A stretch of 64,000 nt of DNA from the NCBI RefSeq assembly GCF_000812865.1, contig NZ_JSYL01000010.1:1-64000 (forward strand), in the 5' to 3' direction. This document shows positions 25,101 to 31,867 of this stretch, piece after piece. This stretch comes from Kaistella jeonii. Lineage in GTDB: Bacteria > Bacteroidota > Bacteroidia > Flavobacteriales > Weeksellaceae. The position numbers were made by a program, and so were the translations under genes. Within the stretch, counting starts at the first letter, position 1, and every line of letters begins with the position of its first letter. Under the pieces are notes generated by a model. The model was not told the origin of the DNA and searched no databases. It saw only the letters and a list, made by a program, of their open reading frames with translations.

Positions 25101-25344
25101 ATATTCGAAATATTTTATTGAAAATCAAGTGGTTATAAATGAAAAAGATATTATGATCTCAGAGAATGGGGACTCAAAAATTTACCGTCCAGATCGAATG
25201 ATTGACACTGGAGATGGCTTTATTATTCTCGATTTTAAAACAGGTGACTTTAAGGAAAAACATCAGTTACAAATTGATGAATACAAATCTGTCCTTGAAA
25301 AACTAGGTAAAAAAGTTCTGGAGACGAAGATTATTTACGGATAA
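22183..25344 (+). CDS. AddA/RecB-like UvrD helicase with C-terminal nuclease domain
   Basis: A 1053-residue superfamily-1 helicase-nuclease for double-strand-break repair. Walker A is ASAGSGKT (10-17), motif II DEFQDTS (about 399), motif III/IV GDPKQSIYRFRGGD (about 430), and motif V KLMTIHKAKGLEFPIVFLP. The last 150 residues are a RecB/AddA-type PD-(D/E)XK nuclease: RPDRMID, then ILDFKTGD (about 1015) and QIDEYKS. The partner AddB is not in the window, so I give no symbol. It is transcribed alone from a promoter divergent from rpsU and ends at a convergent junction with the DUF3857 gene. Confidence 0.85.
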   Translation: MQKNYTVINASAGSGKTYALVQNLLAICLKHPSQPDKIRNILALTFTNKAANEMKHRIIEWLKNFSTDSFASNQDLINIQIKLKSQGFTISLNDLHERSKKILDYVLHHYSTLNIGTIDKFNARLVRSFSYELGLAQNFNLEINPEPFLMEAVDKMLEDIGEENNVSGAFMDFVNYSLDNNDRVNLNKTLYDSAKEYVQDKHYFRLHENKDFDWEVYDKSKNKLREDLKNLRKENIELLETSAQLVIEKNLQVGDFAGGNSNSIAKFFNESLKYYRSERKDFPFPGNEESAKNKFLAGASATSKNRESEILEILDYLLKNRQKIIINYILTQKKEKILQAILPLKVNKDIQDKLAEIEAENDLVLLSKFNILIHENLRNEPSSFIYEKIGTKFSNYFFDEFQDTSFLQWQNFIPLRDHAVSSSDMSFTLVGDPKQSIYRFRGGDSKLMLDIINHKEKSLVLAELENLGSNWRSAKNIVDFNNELYQFFSSFTQEEHQKIFGPDSQQISESKLQGRVRINLMENATKGIFYEEVAEQMKTDIQSCVDNGFSLSDITILCRGNFDIFSFSQLLGNLKISYQNKEEFIKTISDSGLTLNLSSTLKALTEFLRWEQNPKNYQFAVKMLYYLNVLGRIKIEDFTAEMLEMLQLANKSEMEDFIEKKYDIQLKHNHLLQLNLYNLIENYLQEFAVDHKETDFLFNYLEMLYAYCQNTGSTLKDFLRFWDEEGNMKTIQASDNLDAIKLMTIHKAKGLEFPIVFLPMENSNKDGKFTNWLEIEAENGLSAVNINAFAKELEVYDPEMEKFNQENAYQNKIDRFCLQYVATTRAVEQLFFYIQKPNKTTNHLEIYEFLEPKIPVNESGEELSSFDLYEISEENLKKQTKDKTSEMVTKPIQFKTEKRADLEAIKIATPSKSYQNRVEKVRIGIFTHEILAQINTEKEVEKTLQSYLLAGTITEEEKSEISERLYGFIKNPEYSKYFIENQVVINEKDIMISENGDSKIYRPDRMIDTGDGFIILDFKTGDFKEKHQLQIDEYKSVLEKLGKKVLETKIIYG

Positions 25345-25347
25345 CAA

Positions 25348-25377
25348 AATCCTGCCTCGAAAACGGAGACAGGAATT
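25348..25377. terminator. Hairpin between convergent genes
   Basis: AATCCTGCCTCG and CGGAGACAGGAATT pair (one mismatch) around AAAA in the gap between the helicase stop and the facing DUF3857 gene. Without long T-runs it may act on both strands weakly. Confidence 0.5.
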
Positions 25378-25461
25378 AAATGTTATTTTATTTCTCAACA
25401 TTAAGATTCTTTTCAAGACATGAAAGAAAATCGGAAATTAATGCTTTAAATTTTTAAATTT

Positions 25462-27390
25462 CTACTTTTTTACCGCAGTTACAACTTGCGCTTCCATCTT
25501 AGTAATATTGTCATAAATCTGTGTGAAAGCCGGATAATATTCTGCCGGAAATACTGCATCATCAATCTGAACGCTCGTTTCTACCGTTAATCTATTTCCC
25601 TCCTGCGTCACCAAATACGTGTATTGCAACGCATTATCATCGGTACGGAATTTTTTGGATTTCGGCACATTTTCAAAGACGTAATTATCAGGAATTGTAA
25701 TGGTTACTTTCTTATTTCTATCGTAGGCGGAATAAAATTCAAGCGGTGCTTTCCGCGGTTCTTTCTGATCAAAATCATGGTTTTGAGAATACAAAAATAA
25801 GAGTGGATTAAATACCATTTTACTGCCTAAAACATCGGTAAATGTATCAGAAGTAAAGTCGAAACTCGTTTCGAAATCGTTGTTTTCCTGAACGCTCTGT
25901 TTAAAATTGGAGTAAGGAAATTTGTACAAGTCTTTGTAAGTTTTAGCGTATTTTTCTTTGTCTGCCAGAAAACTTTCGTTCACCATCATTGCATATAATT
26001 TAGTGTCGCGATCTGCAAAACTTCCTTCGAAAGTTCCATCAGCATTCATTTTTGCATTTACGCTGAGAATGGTTTTACTTACTTCGGGGAACACAATATT
26101 AATTTGGCTGGCGTCATCTTTTGGCATGTAAAATCCGTAATAATTCAACGCACGTGGAGAAATCATATTAAGGTCACTTTGCTTAGAAGTCGCATCTAAA
26201 AGTATAAATTTCTTACCTTCAACATAAGAAGCCATAACAAAATTTAGTTGTGCCATAGAAGGAAGGTACCCCGCTAACATTCCGCGTTTTACAGTTGATA
26301 AAACAATTGGATTTGCATCAATATCTGCACTTCTCAATAATAAAATTAATAAGATATTCAGTTCGGCTGTGTTCCCGATCTTGTTAGTCAAAAGATTCTT
26401 AATTCCTTTATCTGTAACTACATCATCATCTTTATTCCATGTATAATTTTTCTGCACAAATTTTAAGATGGCTCGAGCACGATCGCTTTTTAACGGGATT
26501 TCTTTTATTGCAATAGGAAGTAGATCTTTGACTAAATTCTTCTTTCTTAGTTCTTCACCAAAGTTGTCATTTTCATATAATCTCTTGCTAACATCCTTCC
26601 AGGTTAGCGTATAGGATTTTAGTTGTGCTCCAAGAAAGATAGAATTTAGTTCGGACTTGATTCCAGTTTTATAGTTATCATTGTTTAGTACATACTTTTC
26701 TTCTTTGTAGGGAGGAACGTTTTCATAAGCAAACCGATAAATATTGTAATCACTGCCATACATTATACGATCGCCAGTTTCCCGGAAACTTGGGTTCAAT
26801 TTACCGTTATAATTTATGCTGTATCCAATTAGTTTTGGGGTGTCGAAAACGTACTCTATATACTTTATTGGGATTTCATCTTCAATTAAAATCCTTGGTG
26901 TAGAACCGATGAAGGGGCTGTAGAGACTGTATGAAAACTCTACAACAGAGCCATTTTTAACATTCGGAAAGGCAAACTTAGTGATCGTATAATTTTTATC
27001 TTCTTTAGACTGATATTTTTCGTCGCGCTCTATTTTGGTGGTAACTTTTTTTCCATCTTCCCAATTGGAAGTGAAAGCCTTTAAATCACTGAGTGTTTCC
27101 CTCTTTCCCTGACTATTTTTATAGATTGAAATTTGATGATCTAAAAAGGTAGAAGCATTATCTTTATTATAAATCTTCACGCGATCAGTTACATCTTTAT
27201 AGATATATCCGTCATAATCAACTCTGAAATGAATGGACCGATATAAAACTTCTGCAGGTGCGTCTGGATATTTTTCGGATTTCTCCCTTTTTAGATCTTC
27301 ATCGGAAAGTTTCGGAGTTTCCAAAAATTTATGCTGAGAGTAAATAAAACCAAATAAAAGAAGACAGAAAGAGAGTAGAATTTTTTTCAT
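25462..27390 (-). CDS. DUF3857 protein with catalytically dead transglutaminase domain
   Basis: A 642-residue exported protein (MKKILLSFCLLLFGFIYSQ). A DUF3857 domain (about 50-220) is followed by a transglutaminase-like domain. In active relatives the core reads GDCKxK with the Cys nucleophile and then F-N-H. Here it reads IGNTAELN, then LNFVMAS, so both Cys and His are missing. The Asp-bearing LLDATS is kept. It is probably a non-enzymatic envelope protein, and this variant seems conserved in Flavobacteriia as far as I recall. It overlaps the stop/start of the upstream paralogue by 1 bp. Confidence 0.8.
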   Translation of the reverse strand: MKKILLSFCLLLFGFIYSQHKFLETPKLSDEDLKREKSEKYPDAPAEVLYRSIHFRVDYDGYIYKDVTDRVKIYNKDNASTFLDHQISIYKNSQGKRETLSDLKAFTSNWEDGKKVTTKIERDEKYQSKEDKNYTITKFAFPNVKNGSVVEFSYSLYSPFIGSTPRILIEDEIPIKYIEYVFDTPKLIGYSINYNGKLNPSFRETGDRIMYGSDYNIYRFAYENVPPYKEEKYVLNNDNYKTGIKSELNSIFLGAQLKSYTLTWKDVSKRLYENDNFGEELRKKNLVKDLLPIAIKEIPLKSDRARAILKFVQKNYTWNKDDDVVTDKGIKNLLTNKIGNTAELNILLILLLRSADIDANPIVLSTVKRGMLAGYLPSMAQLNFVMASYVEGKKFILLDATSKQSDLNMISPRALNYYGFYMPKDDASQINIVFPEVSKTILSVNAKMNADGTFEGSFADRDTKLYAMMVNESFLADKEKYAKTYKDLYKFPYSNFKQSVQENNDFETSFDFTSDTFTDVLGSKMVFNPLLFLYSQNHDFDQKEPRKAPLEFYSAYDRNKKVTITIPDNYVFENVPKSKKFRTDDNALQYTYLVTQEGNRLTVETSVQIDDAVFPAEYYPAFTQIYDNITKMEAQVVTAVKK

Positions 27391-29279
27391 TATAATTTTG
27401 ATATTAAGATTTTGGTATTGTCGTTACTCGCCGTTTTTTTTCTGAAAGCAACATATTCCTTAAATTTTTCTTTTGGATAAATTCCTTTTTTAATGGTTAA
27501 GATGCGGTGTACAGAAAGTTTATTGTCTTTTATATTAAAGTTGATCGTGTACGAACCAAATTCTGTAGAAAAAGTAGCGGAAGCAGGAACTTCGCCAAAA
27601 ACATAACCGTTTGGAATACTATATTCCAATTCATAATCATCTTGAAAAGGAAAAGACGTCTCAAAGGGCAAAACTCTCTCGTCATTTGTAGAAAAAGTGG
27701 TCGCTTGGTAATAAGGCATGACCGGAAAGAACATATCATTTCCTAATTTTTTTGAAAAGGAATTGGCTTTCAATGAAAGATCATAGTTAATTACAGCGTG
27801 ATCTCTGTCATTTTTTAAATTATTAATGGAAAGCTGATCGATCTTTAAATTGAAATGTCTGCTTTTCAAAGCTTCGATCATTTCATCATTTTTCAAACTG
27901 AAAAGCCTTAAATTAGTATCATATTGACCGCCAGAAAATTCGAAATTAGCCTCAGACGCGATGCTGCAGTCTTCTGCGATCTTTATTTTACCAACTAATT
28001 TTTCTTTGCTTTCTTCCGGTTGATAAATGGGAGTGTCGATGATTTCGATGCCAGTTTCTTTCACTGCCAAAACATTTCGGTTGTGAGAGGAATAAGAAAG
28101 ATGATTAAAGGCAACGCGTTGTGAAGTATTTTCTAACCAAATTGGATCTTTCTCCGTGGGAACCATCAAAATTACGTGGTTACCCGCAAGTTTCGGAAAA
28201 TCTTTATCAAAAGTCAGCACCGAATCATCACTGTAAATGACAGAATAAAAAGATGGAATTCCCGCTGCAGTAAGTAAAGTCCGCATGTAATTTGTCAATG
28301 CTTTGCAATCACCGTATCCTTTTTTACTTACTTCTGAAGCAGGCATTGGTTGCCAACCGCCGATTCCCATTGAGATAAGAACGTAGCGCGTTTTATTTTG
28401 CATGTACTGATAAATCGTTTTTACTTTTTCAGAGGTTGTTCCCGATAAATTTAAGGCTGAAATCTCTGCTGAAATCTCCGGAGTTACGGCTGAAACTGGG
28501 GTGATCAACTTTTCATAATACCATTTACCGAACGTATTCCAGTTTGTCATGTCGCCTTGTTTGCCTTCAAGGGTAAATTTTTCGGGAGAAAATTCAACTT
28601 TCGGAATCAGATAATCAATACTTGGGGCCAAATTTTCTTCTACAATCGCAGGAATATTTTCATAAGAATATTTCCACAAATTTCCCTCTTCAGAATGCAT
28701 CACTTTCGCTAACGGAGTATCTTTTATTTTCGTTCTTATCTTTATTCCGGAATTATTCAAAACCGAGAACGTCGTTTTTTGCACAGCGATGTCATAAGAA
28801 CGTAATGGTTTGAAATTATTCAGATAAACCGTGTTGGAAGTATTGGTTTCATAACTCGTTTTTACGGTAAAAGGATATTTGGTAGATATAGGTCTCAATA
28901 CGAGAATTCGGTCATCTACATACAAACCGGAACTCGGATTATTGGTGTAATCTGAGAAATCTTTTTTGGTAAAAGTTTTGAATAATTTCCCATACGCATC
29001 ATAAAGTTCTACTTTTATGCTGCTGACTTTCGTGGTAGGATTGTAGGGAATTACAACCAGGGAATATTGATCTCCCGCAGTACTTAAAATAGTGATTGCG
29101 GTGGTTTGCTTTATTTCCATATCGCTCACCGATTTCAAAACGTAATCTTCAGAACTTTCTCTAATTACGGCATTTGCATTCTTTAAAAGGTTTTCGGGAA
29201 TCGATGAAACGCTGTAATCCTGCGCAAAACTGAAAACTGAGAAGACCAAAAAAATAAAAAGGTAAAATTGTTTTATCAT
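27390..29279 (-). CDS. DUF3857/transglutaminase protein with intact cysteine
   Basis: A 629-residue exported protein (MIKQFYLFIFLVFSVFSFAQ) with DUF3857 (about 45-215) and a transglutaminase core. That core has GYGDCKALTNYMRTLL (Cys), GNHVIL (His) and WLENTSQ, where active family members usually have Cys or Asp at the third position. DUF3858-type sequence follows. It lies 5 bp after ferritin and 1 bp ahead of the inactive paralogue, so all three are one transcript. Substrate and role in the envelope are not known. Confidence 0.8.
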   Translation of the reverse strand: MIKQFYLFIFLVFSVFSFAQDYSVSSIPENLLKNANAVIRESSEDYVLKSVSDMEIKQTTAITILSTAGDQYSLVVIPYNPTTKVSSIKVELYDAYGKLFKTFTKKDFSDYTNNPSSGLYVDDRILVLRPISTKYPFTVKTSYETNTSNTVYLNNFKPLRSYDIAVQKTTFSVLNNSGIKIRTKIKDTPLAKVMHSEEGNLWKYSYENIPAIVEENLAPSIDYLIPKVEFSPEKFTLEGKQGDMTNWNTFGKWYYEKLITPVSAVTPEISAEISALNLSGTTSEKVKTIYQYMQNKTRYVLISMGIGGWQPMPASEVSKKGYGDCKALTNYMRTLLTAAGIPSFYSVIYSDDSVLTFDKDFPKLAGNHVILMVPTEKDPIWLENTSQRVAFNHLSYSSHNRNVLAVKETGIEIIDTPIYQPEESKEKLVGKIKIAEDCSIASEANFEFSGGQYDTNLRLFSLKNDEMIEALKSRHFNLKIDQLSINNLKNDRDHAVINYDLSLKANSFSKKLGNDMFFPVMPYYQATTFSTNDERVLPFETSFPFQDDYELEYSIPNGYVFGEVPASATFSTEFGSYTINFNIKDNKLSVHRILTIKKGIYPKEKFKEYVAFRKKTASNDNTKILISKL

Positions 29280-29284
29280 ATAAA

Positions 29285-29794
29285 CTAATTTACCGGGTTT
29301 GGAACGAAAACACGCTGACTTAATTCCTGATCGAAAAGATAAAGTGCAGAAGGATTTTCACAAACCATTTTTATTTTGGTAACGAGTTGCGATGCATTTG
29401 CTTCTTCTTCAACCTGTTCATTTACGAACCACTGCAGAAATGAAACCGTGGCAAAATCTCCTTCGTTATTAGCATTCTTTAAAATATTGAAAATACTTTT
29501 GGTAATGATTTTTTCGTGTGCGAGCGCTTTTTCAAAAATTTCAGTAGCATTTGCGAATTCATAGGGAGGCTGTTCGATGGCTCCCATTTTTATTTCGGCT
29601 CCTACATCATTCAAAAAATCAAACATTTTGTCGGCGTGCATTAATTCTTCTTTGCTTTGAATTCTAAAGTAATTGGCAATACCATCTAAATCCTTTCCAT
29701 AAAACCACGCAGACATTGACAAGTAGTATTGTGCAGCGTACTGCTCCTGTGCGATCTGGTGATTGATCAAGTTTGCTATTTCATTCGATATCAT
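29285..29794 (-). CDS. Non-heme ferritin
   Basis: A 169-residue bacterial ferritin of FtnA type that oxidises Fe(II) and stores iron in a 24-mer shell. Start chosen at ATG 29794 (MISNEIANLI); the longer frame adds 26 residues unlike the family. All ferroxidase residues are present at standard positions: Glu17, Glu50, His53, Glu94, Gln127 and Glu130. It is the first gene in a tight cluster with two DUF3857 genes, an unusual partner. No Fur-type box is evident. Confidence 0.93.
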   Translation of the reverse strand: MISNEIANLINHQIAQEQYAAQYYLSMSAWFYGKDLDGIANYFRIQSKEELMHADKMFDFLNDVGAEIKMGAIEQPPYEFANATEIFEKALAHEKIITKSIFNILKNANNEGDFATVSFLQWFVNEQVEEEANASQLVTKIKMVCENPSALYLFDQELSQRVFVPNPVN

Positions 29795-29845
29795 AAATTG
29801 CTTTTTATCAAATATATAGATTTCAAGGGTGGCGAACAAGAAAAA

Positions 29846-29867
29846 AGCGGAAAATAAATTTTCCGCT
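29846..29867 (-). terminator. Terminator after the Met-rich protein gene
   Basis: AGCGGAAAA/TTTTCCGCT stem followed on the minus strand by TTTTTTC, about 27 bp after the stop at 29895. It lies between that gene and ferritin. Confidence 0.75.
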
Positions 29868-29894
29868 CCCATAAAAAAAAATTAAAATTATGAA

Positions 29895-30338
29895 CTAGTT
29901 TTTTGCAGGCATTGTGTTCATATCTTTTTGCATCATATTTCCTTTTCTATGCTGCATTTTATCCTGCATTTTTTCTTGTTTCTTAGATTGCCATTTTGTG
30001 TATTGATCAGGAGTAAGAATTGTTTTCATGTCAGAGTTCCACTGATCCTGATTGCTTTTCATCATTTCCATTTTGGCTTTACGGTCGCCTGTCATTTGAG
30101 AAGAATTTGCTTTTCGTTCTTCCATTTTTTTGTCATGCATAGCTTTGATCTGCGTAACCTGCGAAGGCGAAAGATTTAATTCAGACTGCATCATTTTCAT
30201 GTTGTCAGCTCTTCTTTGTTCCATTTTAGCTGGATCTCTCATTTTCATATTTTGAGTGCTTTGCATCTGATCAGTTTGTTGCGCCATTGCAAATGTTCCT
30301 ATCGCTAAGAAAGCTGCGCTTAAAAGTAATTTTTTCAT
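29895..30338 (-). CDS. Met-rich periplasmic protein, Spy/CpxP-like
   Basis: A 147-residue exported protein with signal peptide MKKLLLSAAFLAIGTFAMAQ. The mature part is helical and very rich in Met, Lys and Gln. It contains ELNLSPSQVTQIKAMHDKKMEERKA and ILTPDQYTKWQSKKQEKM, two LTPxQ-like motifs of the Spy/CpxP/LTXXQ family of periplasmic chaperones and metal-stress proteins. Repeated Met residues (MQSTQNMKMRD, MMQKDMNTM) may bind Cu(I) or Ag(I), which is an inference. Single-gene unit. Confidence 0.75.
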   Translation of the reverse strand: MKKLLLSAAFLAIGTFAMAQQTDQMQSTQNMKMRDPAKMEQRRADNMKMMQSELNLSPSQVTQIKAMHDKKMEERKANSSQMTGDRKAKMEMMKSNQDQWNSDMKTILTPDQYTKWQSKKQEKMQDKMQHRKGNMMQKDMNTMPAKN

Positions 30339-30504
30339 TTTTTTATTATTTAATTATTTTGTTGCTATTTGACGTTTGGATAAATTTTTTCCATTGATGT
30401 TAAACAGCAGAATCATAAATTTTTGTTAATTTAAATTATGAGTAAAATTTATACAAAATTATCATCATTGATTATGATGTCTATTCGACAATATTTTAAA
30501 AAAA

Positions 30505-30534
30505 AGAGCAGCTCTTTGCAAACTGCTCTCTTTA
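30505..30534 (-). terminator. Terminator after the Tyr-rich repeat protein
   Basis: AGAGAGCAG and CTGCTCTTT arms with a loop of about 11 bases are followed on the minus strand by TTTTTTTT, about 15 bp after the stop codon at 30547. Confidence 0.8.
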
Positions 30535-30546
30535 TATTTGTTTGAA

Positions 30547-31623
30547 TTATCTTCCTGTAAATCTAAATCCGGAACTGTTGGAAGTTCTGATCTCCGGAGC
30601 ACGTTTTTGCTGTGAAGAATTTTTTTCTATTTTCCTTTCCTGACTTTTATTTCGCAAACCAGCGTCGCTATTTCTCGATCCTGAATTATTATTTCTAAAT
30701 CCATTATTCTGCGGAGCTGTCGATTGAGGTCTTACATCAGAATTATTTCTAAATCCTCCGTTATTAATTTGAGGGCTGGTTTTTACAGCAGTTTCTGCAT
30801 TACTTCTAAATCCGCCACTAGTTTGAGGAGTTGTGGTTTGAGGTTTTACATCAGAATTATTTCTAAATCCGCTGTCATTTAATTGAGGGTTAGTTTTAAC
30901 AGCAGTATCTGCGTTGCTTCTAAACCCACTATTTCTCGGCGTGGTTGATAAATTGTCGTTACTTCTAAAACCGGAATTGTTCGAATTATTCTGCCAGTTC
31001 CCATTGGTGTTTCTGCCGTTGTCTCTGAAACCCATCTCCTGTCTTGGATTGTTTTGCTGATATTGCGTTCTGTCGATTCGATATCGGTTGATATTGATGT
31101 TTCGGTATCTCGGCACGACATAAATATTGGTTACATAATGTTGTCTTCTATAATTTTGATAATAAACAACCGGATTGTATCCCTGGTAATAATTATTTTG
31201 GAAGACTACAAAAATTCGGGGTCCCATAATATTTTGCAACGCATAAAACCGATCGTAATACCATCTGTCCGGATTGTATCTGTAATAAGAATTCCAGGCG
31301 CTGTAAGAAGGATAACTGTCATTCAAAATCATGATTTGCTGAATTTGCCAGGAAGACAACCGATGTCTTGCAAAAAAACTATTCCAGTTTACATCGTAAA
31401 TACTGTTTCGGTAATCATTATATGAACTTTGATAAAAATCATTGGTATAATAATCTGAAGGATATTCATAATAATAATCATCTGGAAAATACGTAGCATC
31501 TTCTTCATCACCATAATAACTGCTGTTATTGTTATTGGCATTGGTCGGATAATGATCCGGATAATTCTGCGCGGAAATCAATGCTGATAAAAACACCGAA
31601 AGTCCAAAAAATATTTTTTTCAT
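30547..31623 (-). CDS. Secreted Tyr-rich protein with GFR repeats
   Basis: A 358-residue exported protein (MKKIFFGLSVFLSALISAQ). The first half is strongly Tyr/Asn rich (DDYYYEYPSDYYTND and similar) with a possibly folded segment FARHRLSSWQIQQIM. The second half is low complexity with at least seven GFR[S/N]N motifs, including two tandem copies of about 37 residues (GFRSNAxTAVKT ... GFRNNSDV ... PQT). It ends SSGFRFTGR. No family is recognised. The composition suggests an extracellular or matrix protein. Confidence 0.7.
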   Translation of the reverse strand: MKKIFFGLSVFLSALISAQNYPDHYPTNANNNNSSYYGDEEDATYFPDDYYYEYPSDYYTNDFYQSSYNDYRNSIYDVNWNSFFARHRLSSWQIQQIMILNDSYPSYSAWNSYYRYNPDRWYYDRFYALQNIMGPRIFVVFQNNYYQGYNPVVYYQNYRRQHYVTNIYVVPRYRNININRYRIDRTQYQQNNPRQEMGFRDNGRNTNGNWQNNSNNSGFRSNDNLSTTPRNSGFRSNADTAVKTNPQLNDSGFRNNSDVKPQTTTPQTSGGFRSNAETAVKTSPQINNGGFRNNSDVRPQSTAPQNNGFRNNNSGSRNSDAGLRNKSQERKIEKNSSQQKRAPEIRTSNSSGFRFTGR

Positions 31624-31746
31624 TTTAATCTACGTTTGTTTTTGTTACTTATACTTTCCTATTAGAAAAGTATGCCATTTTTTTTGGCTTAAAGCCTTTA
31701 GAGTAAACGATTTAAAAGCTTTCCTACCCTCTTTGATGCAAACAAA

Positions 31747-31782
31747 AGAGGGAAGTTAAAACCAAAGTTCTAACTTCCCTCT
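31747..31782 (-). terminator. Terminator after malQ
   Basis: A 12-bp perfect stem (AGAGGGAAGTTA with TAACTTCCCTCT) followed on the minus strand by TTTGTTTG, 86 bp after the malQ stop. Distance and the short T-run make it likely rather than certain. Confidence 0.6.
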
Positions 31783-31867
31783 ACAATATCGTAAGCAATT
31801 GATAATCAATTATTAAAAAACAGATACCAAATCATAAAAATAATTGATCTTTTTTAATTTATTTTAA

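Noticed and set aside
30720-30950. CRISPR-like repeats
   Set aside because: The repeats are in frame within a coding region and of unequal spacing; they encode the GFR units.
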